The notes under the pieces are model-generated. The model searched no databases and was not told the DNA's origin. It was given only the letters and a program-made list of their open reading frames with translations. This document shows positions 59,365-64,000 of a stretch of DNA of 64,000 bases, in pieces. Origin of the DNA: an uncultured Christensenella sp. GTDB lineage: Bacteria > Bacillota > Clostridia > Christensenellales > Borkfalkiaceae. How positions within the stretch are numbered: position 1 is the first letter of the stretch; the number at the start of each line of letters is the position of its first letter. The stretch is taken from contig CAJKUC010000001.1 of the NCBI GenBank assembly GCA_905203015.1, forward strand, positions 124,001 through 188,000, written 5' to 3'. A program made the position numbers and the translations under genes.

Positions 59365-62097
59365 ATGAAAAACTTTAAAATCGATTTTACGAATCCATGG
59401 CTTCTTCTTCTGCTCATTCCGGCGGCGTTCTTTACGTTTCTGCCGTATTTCCGCCTGGCGAAAAAATATCGCCGCACGCGTAACCGCGTGATTTCCGTTA
59501 CGTTACATGCGATTATCATGGTGCTCAGCGTATGCCTTCTGGCGGGGATCGGGCTTTCTTACGATCTGCCTAACGCAAACAACGAACTGTTGCTTGTGGT
59601 GGACGTATCGTACAGCGGCGAAAAATCGCAGGATGTCCGCGACGAATTTGTCAGATCCGTTATCAACGAGGCGGGCTCGGGCGTGAAAGTGGGCGTGGTG
59701 ACGTTCGGCTACGATCAGGTATATGCCGTGCCGCTTACCGCCAACACTGATAAGGCATATAACGCCTATCTCGACGCGGAAAAGCCCGACACCAGCGCGA
59801 GCGACATCGCTTCCGCTCTGAAATACGCGCAGGGATTGTTTAATTATCCCGAAACGGCAAAAATCGTGCTGGTGAGCGACGGCGAAGAAACGGATAATAA
59901 GGCGATGTCCGAAATCCGTGCGATCGCGGCTGCCGGAATCAAGGTGGACACCTATTGCACGAACGCGGAACAAGCCGATCGGGAAGCGCAGATCGCTTCC
60001 GTGAAATATCCCGAAGAGGCGGTGACGACGAACGAGCCGATCACGATTCAGGTGTCGCTTACGAGCAGTTTTGCGGGCGATGCTACGCTCAAATGGTATG
60101 ATAACGGCGAATCGTCGGACGAAATGCAGCAGAGCGTTACGGTGTACGAAGGTTCGCAGAAAGTGGAAGTGCCGTATACGTTCCTCGAAAACGGACTGCA
60201 CAGCATGCGTTTTGAACTTTCGGCGCAGGGCGATACTTCTTCTTTGAATAATTCGCTCACGTCGTATAAATACATCGAAGTATTCGAGGACGTTCTCGTC
60301 ATCGAAAAATACGCGCACGAATCCGATCAACTGGTGGAAAAACTGGGCGCTTCTTATAAATTCAAAGTGGTGCAGACGGACGACGAGGACAATATGCCGA
60401 AAACGGCGGAACAACTCGCCGCATACGATCAGGTGATTCTTGCGAATGTGGCGAACGCCGATCTTCCCGAAGGTTTTGCCGCGGAATTGAATAAATACGT
60501 AGAGGAACTCGGCGGCGGACTTTTCACCTTCGGCGGTAACAAACAGGGAACCGACGAAGCAAACGCCTATAATCACGACGATCTGAAAATCGATCCCGTA
60601 ACGAAGAAGACTCCGCTTTTGCAGGAAATGCTTCCCGTGCAGGCGGTGAAGTATTCTCCCCCCGCGGGCATTGTGTTCGTTGTGGATATTTCGGGAAGTA
60701 TGAGCGCCACGAAACTGGAAGCGGCGAAGAAAGGCGTGCTTGCCTGTGTGGACGAATTGAAGGGAAATCCGCAGGGCAACTATGTGGGTATTTTCACATT
60801 GGAAAGCACGTACGGGCAGGTGCTGAAACTTACCCCCGTGATACAGATTAACGATATCGAAGAAGCCGTGATGAATCTGGGCGGCGGATCGAGCACAAAC
60901 TATTCGGGCGCAATTCAGCGTGCGGGTATTGCGCTCAGTTCGCTGAACGTACAGGTGAAGCGCGTCATCGTCGTCAGCGACGGTCAACCGGGCGACAGCC
61001 TCTGGACGGACGCTGCGGCGGAAACGGGCGGCTACGGCGAAGCGATCCGCACGAATAAAAACAACGGCATCACCTGTTCGATCGTGAATATCGGCGAAAG
61101 CGGCGTTCCCGAGCAAAACGCGGATCTTGTGAAGGCTGCGGAAGAAATCGGCGGCGGACATTATTACGGCGTGGCGGCTAATAATAGCGAGCAGTTGACG
61201 AGCCTTATGGCAAGCGATCTGAAAACGGAGGAAATCACGCAATATAAAGCGGAAGAATTCACGCCGAAAATCGCTACCAGCACGTCGGTTACCAACGGCA
61301 TTTCGCAAAGCGACATGCCCACGCTCGGCGGGTATTACGGTACGAGGCTGAAAACGAAAGCCACTGCCGTGCTCACCGATCAGTATAACGTTCCCGTGTA
61401 CGCGCAATGGAAATACGGCAAAGGAAAAGTAGGCAGTTTCATGTGCGATTTGAACGGCACCTGGTCGGCGAAATTCCTCGACAGCGAAACGGGCGTGAAA
61501 ATTCTCGGAAATATCGTAAGTTCGCTGTTTCCTTCGGAAAGCATCAAGCCTCAGGAAATTTCCGTGAAAATGGAAGAGGACAATTATTCCACGAATCTGA
61601 GTATCTTCACGAAGATCGAAGAGGGAGACAAGGTGCGCGTCACCGTTACGCGCGTAGGCGACGACGCCGCGAACGCACAGGTGATCGAACCTGCGGCGGC
61701 GGAAGGATTCAGCCGCGCGAAATTCGTTACGAGAGAAGCGGGCGTTTACGAAGTGCTTGTGGATAAAATCAAAGCGGACGGCTCGACGGTATCGTATAAA
61801 ACGTATCGCGCGTTCTCGTATTCAAAAGAATTCGACGAGTTTGCCGACGAAGACGCCGCGAAACTGCTGATGAAGAACCTCGCCTCGGGCGGAAACGGCG
61901 AAGAAGTGACGGAAGCCTGGAGGGTATACGAAACGTTCGTGCGTTCGATTCATAAGGAATACGATCCGAGAATCCCGATGGCGATCGTTGCGATCGTATT
62001 GTTCCTGCTTGACGTAGCCGTACGTAAATTCAAATTCAAATGGATACACGAGATTATTGCCGATAAAAAGGAAAAACGTATCGCGCGTGAAAAGTGA
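59365..62097 (+). CDS. Large membrane protein with two VWA domains
   Basis: A 910-residue protein beginning after GGAGGAG. Two N-terminal membrane segments ('PWLLLLLIPAAFFTFLPYF', 'LHAIIMVLSVCLLAGIGLSY') precede a first VWA domain with intact DVSYS, then a beta module and a region like the glutamine-amidotransferase-type fold seen in related proteins ('LNKYVEELGGGLFTFGGNKQ'). A second VWA domain has the complete metal motif DISGS in VDISGSMSATKLEAAK and 'VIVVSDGQPGDSLW'. A C-terminal membrane segment 'IPMAIVAIVLFLLDVAV' and a basic tail close the protein. Most of it should face outside, so this is the likely effector of the MoxR module at the envelope. Confidence 0.9.
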   Translation: MKNFKIDFTNPWLLLLLIPAAFFTFLPYFRLAKKYRRTRNRVISVTLHAIIMVLSVCLLAGIGLSYDLPNANNELLLVVDVSYSGEKSQDVRDEFVRSVINEAGSGVKVGVVTFGYDQVYAVPLTANTDKAYNAYLDAEKPDTSASDIASALKYAQGLFNYPETAKIVLVSDGEETDNKAMSEIRAIAAAGIKVDTYCTNAEQADREAQIASVKYPEEAVTTNEPITIQVSLTSSFAGDATLKWYDNGESSDEMQQSVTVYEGSQKVEVPYTFLENGLHSMRFELSAQGDTSSLNNSLTSYKYIEVFEDVLVIEKYAHESDQLVEKLGASYKFKVVQTDDEDNMPKTAEQLAAYDQVILANVANADLPEGFAAELNKYVEELGGGLFTFGGNKQGTDEANAYNHDDLKIDPVTKKTPLLQEMLPVQAVKYSPPAGIVFVVDISGSMSATKLEAAKKGVLACVDELKGNPQGNYVGIFTLESTYGQVLKLTPVIQINDIEEAVMNLGGGSSTNYSGAIQRAGIALSSLNVQVKRVIVVSDGQPGDSLWTDAAAETGGYGEAIRTNKNNGITCSIVNIGESGVPEQNADLVKAAEEIGGGHYYGVAANNSEQLTSLMASDLKTEEITQYKAEEFTPKIATSTSVTNGISQSDMPTLGGYYGTRLKTKATAVLTDQYNVPVYAQWKYGKGKVGSFMCDLNGTWSAKFLDSETGVKILGNIVSSLFPSESIKPQEISVKMEEDNYSTNLSIFTKIEEGDKVRVTVTRVGDDAANAQVIEPAAAEGFSRAKFVTREAGVYEVLVDKIKADGSTVSYKTYRAFSYSKEFDEFADEDAAKLLMKNLASGGNGEEVTEAWRVYETFVRSIHKEYDPRIPMAIVAIVLFLLDVAVRKFKFKWIHEIIADKKEKRIAREK

Positions 62098-62114
62098 AAA
62101 GGAGAAAAAACGGT

Positions 62115-64000
62115 ATGAAGAAATTACGATTATCATTTTTATTCGGCGTACTTTGCGCCTTCCTTTTCGCGCTCGCTTCCTGCGGTAAGTATACGCTGTC
62201 CCGCCCGACGAGGGTGTATATCGACAGCGACGCGTTAATTCTGCATTGGGACGAGATCGACGGGGCGGATCGCTACGTGGTGAGCGTAAGCGGCAAAGAA
62301 GAAGAAGTAAATAAAAACGAGTATTCTCTCGTTTCGCTGGAAGCGGGAGATTACGAACTGAAAGTGAAAGCGCGCGATAAAGACGAAAAATACAAGGAAT
62401 CCGTATGGTCGGATACCGTGTCGTTTACGCGCGAAGCGGAATCGGGCGTGAGATATCGCCTCACAAACAATAAAACGGCGTACGAAGCCTACGGAATCGG
62501 TTCGGCAAGCGGAGCAATCGTGATACCCGAAACGTATCGCGGAAAGCCCGTTACGAAAATCGCCGAAAAAGCGTTTTCCGGGGAGAACCGTTTAACGTCG
62601 ATCGAAATCGGCGAAAACGTTACGGAACTGGGCGACCGCGCGTTCTTCATGTGCTCGAATCTTACGAACGTTACGTTCAAAGGCAACGTTTCGTCGTTCG
62701 GCTCGTACGTGTTCCAGAGTTGCTCGAAACTGGAATCGATCGAACTTCCCGAAGGACTTACCGTGTTGCCGACGGACGCATTTTCGTATTGCAGAAGGCT
62801 GGAAAGCGTGACTTTCCCGTCTACGCTTATGATGGTGAGCGACAATGCCTTTAAAGATTGTTCCGCGTTGAAATCCGTGGAATTTCCTTCCGCAACGTTG
62901 ATTATCGGCTCGCAGGCGTTTCAGAACTGCACCGCGCTCGAAAACGTGAATCTCGGCGGAGTGCTGTCGGTGGGAACGTATGCGTTCAGCGGCGACATTG
63001 CGCTGCAAAACGTAAACTTTTCCAAAGTGCAGACGATCGGAAACTACGCGTTCAACGGTTGCACCGCTTTAACGGAAGCGGAAATTCCCGATACTGCCTC
63101 GTCAGTGGGCGAAGGCGTGTTTTACGATTGCACGGCGCTCGAAACGGCAAAAATCGGCAAAAACGTCACTGCAATCGGCGCGTTTGCGTTCTATAATACG
63201 AAACTGTGGAACGACGCGACGGATCTTGTGTATGCGGACAGATGGTGCGTAGGCTATAAGAGCGAGTCGGCACTGGACGAACTTCGTATCGCCGCGCCCA
63301 CATCTTCCACCACGAGAAAATATGCCGTGTGGAACGCGGATACCGTAGGTATCGCGGAACAGACGTTTATGATTCGCACCAGAAACGCGAGCGGCGGGTA
63401 CGATGTATCCGGCGATCCTACGATTTTGGTAGTGCAGATTCCGGAGAGGATGCGTTATATCGGCAAGAACGCGTTCCGTTCCGCCGTTAAACTGGTACAG
63501 GTGCAGATCGGTACGGGTGTGGAAAAGATCGGCGATTATGCGTTTGCGGGATGCGCCGCGTTGCAAAGCCTTCAGATGCCCGTAAACGGCGCGTCGCTGA
63601 AAGCGATCGGAAATTTCGCCTTTATGGGATCGGCGAAACTGAGCACGATCACCAATAATCTTCCCGATTCTTTGGAAGAAATCGGTACGCAGGCGTTTGT
63701 TGGTACGGCGATATGGCCGAAAAAAGATACGAACGGCATTGTGTATTCTCCCGATAAGAAATGGGCGCTGGGCGTGAGCGGCACGGTGAAAGAGGCGAAT
63801 ATTCTGGAAGGAACGGTGGGCGTCGCCAAGTACGCGTTCTATAAGAGCGAAAGCATTACGGCGGCTTCTTTCCCCGAATCGTTGCAATATGTGAATTACG
63901 GTGCGTTTTATCAGTGTAAGGTGCTTACGACGGTGAGTTTTGCGGATTGCAGAGATTTCAGATCTCTCGGCGCGTATGCGTTTTATCAGTGTGCGGCGCT
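62115..64000 (+). CDS. BspA-like LRR_5 lipoprotein, 3' end outside window
   Basis: The frame from the ATG at 62115 (after AGGAG, 62099-62103) is open to the window end, at least 628 residues. The lipobox is LASC. Residues about 28-110 form a fibronectin-like unit ('LILHWDEIDGADRYVVSVSG'), then LRR_5 repeats run on ('VTELGDRAFFMCSNLTNVTF', 'VEKIGDYAFAGCAALQSLQM'), broken near residues 375-430 by a non-repeat insertion. It lies 17 bp after the double-VWA gene and so appears to belong to the same transcript, tying an LRR_5 lipoprotein to the MoxR/VWA module. Confidence 0.9.
   Translation, partial: MKKLRLSFLFGVLCAFLFALASCGKYTLSRPTRVYIDSDALILHWDEIDGADRYVVSVSGKEEEVNKNEYSLVSLEAGDYELKVKARDKDEKYKESVWSDTVSFTREAESGVRYRLTNNKTAYEAYGIGSASGAIVIPETYRGKPVTKIAEKAFSGENRLTSIEIGENVTELGDRAFFMCSNLTNVTFKGNVSSFGSYVFQSCSKLESIELPEGLTVLPTDAFSYCRRLESVTFPSTLMMVSDNAFKDCSALKSVEFPSATLIIGSQAFQNCTALENVNLGGVLSVGTYAFSGDIALQNVNFSKVQTIGNYAFNGCTALTEAEIPDTASSVGEGVFYDCTALETAKIGKNVTAIGAFAFYNTKLWNDATDLVYADRWCVGYKSESALDELRIAAPTSSTTRKYAVWNADTVGIAEQTFMIRTRNASGGYDVSGDPTILVVQIPERMRYIGKNAFRSAVKLVQVQIGTGVEKIGDYAFAGCAALQSLQMPVNGASLKAIGNFAFMGSAKLSTITNNLPDSLEEIGTQAFVGTAIWPKKDTNGIVYSPDKKWALGVSGTVKEANILEGTVGVAKYAFYKSESITAASFPESLQYVNYGAFYQCKVLTTVSFADCRDFRSLGAYAFYQCAA

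Overview
The window looks like a chromosome segment from a gut-type, low-G+C-lineage anaerobe (Firmicutes, class Clostridia; an uncultivated Christensenellales/Borkfalkia-like lineage is my guess). The basis is lipoprotein signal peptides with Clostridia-like lipoboxes, a YesN/LytS-type two-component pair, GntR/LacI regulation, ATPase-less sugar ABC operons, strong AGGAGG ribosome sites and very large BspA-type LRR_5 surface lipoproteins. The first 9 kb is visibly more AT-rich than the rest and carries mobile-element genes; the remainder is moderate in G+C.

Region 1 (1-9.1 kb) is accessory DNA. It opens inside a DISARM-like defence locus: a DrmB-type DUF1998 protein cut by the window edge, overlapping a DNA cytosine-5 methyltransferase of DrmMII type. 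Then come a sigma-region-4-like HTH protein, a KilA-N protein flanked by two copies of a short repeat, an HUH relaxase behind a structured leader, a ribbon-helix-helix-like small protein with its own promoter and palindrome, and a large serine recombinase broken by a one-base frameshift. This resembles the right end of an integrative mobilizable element carrying a defence system.

Region 2 (9.1-18.6 kb) is a galactose-type sugar uptake unit: response regulator, sensor kinase and binding lipoprotein (a three-component sensor), then mglB-mglA-mglC. It lies between two copies of a roughly 170-bp sequence made of a terminator plus three 20-21-bp-spaced GTGCAAAC iterons. The right copy sits behind a decayed recombinase/RlmD-type C-terminal fragment that abuts a broken AraC-type gene on the minus strand.

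Region 3 (18.8-37.7 kb) is a mannoside-utilisation locus. A divergent GntR/LacI repressor faces a consensus promoter and a ten-gene run: solute-binding lipoprotein, two permeases (no ATPase), a GxGYxYP-family lipoprotein, a surface protein with three near-identical 528-bp repeats, GH38 and GH92 alpha-mannosidases without signal peptides, a PfkB kinase, a D-lyxose/D-mannose isomerase, a class II aldolase and a DUF4432 epimerase-like protein. Read together they suggest import of mannosides, intracellular trimming, isomerisation of mannose to fructose, phosphorylation and aldol cleavage.

Region 4 (37.7-64 kb) encodes three BspA-like LRR_5 lipoproteins (1662 aa, 3551 aa and one running off the window). 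Between the second and third lies a tightly coupled membrane-associated cluster: an InlB-repeat-like membrane protein, a MoxR AAA+ ATPase, a DUF58 protein, a BatA-like VWA protein and a double-VWA membrane protein. No rRNA, tRNA or CRISPR array was seen.
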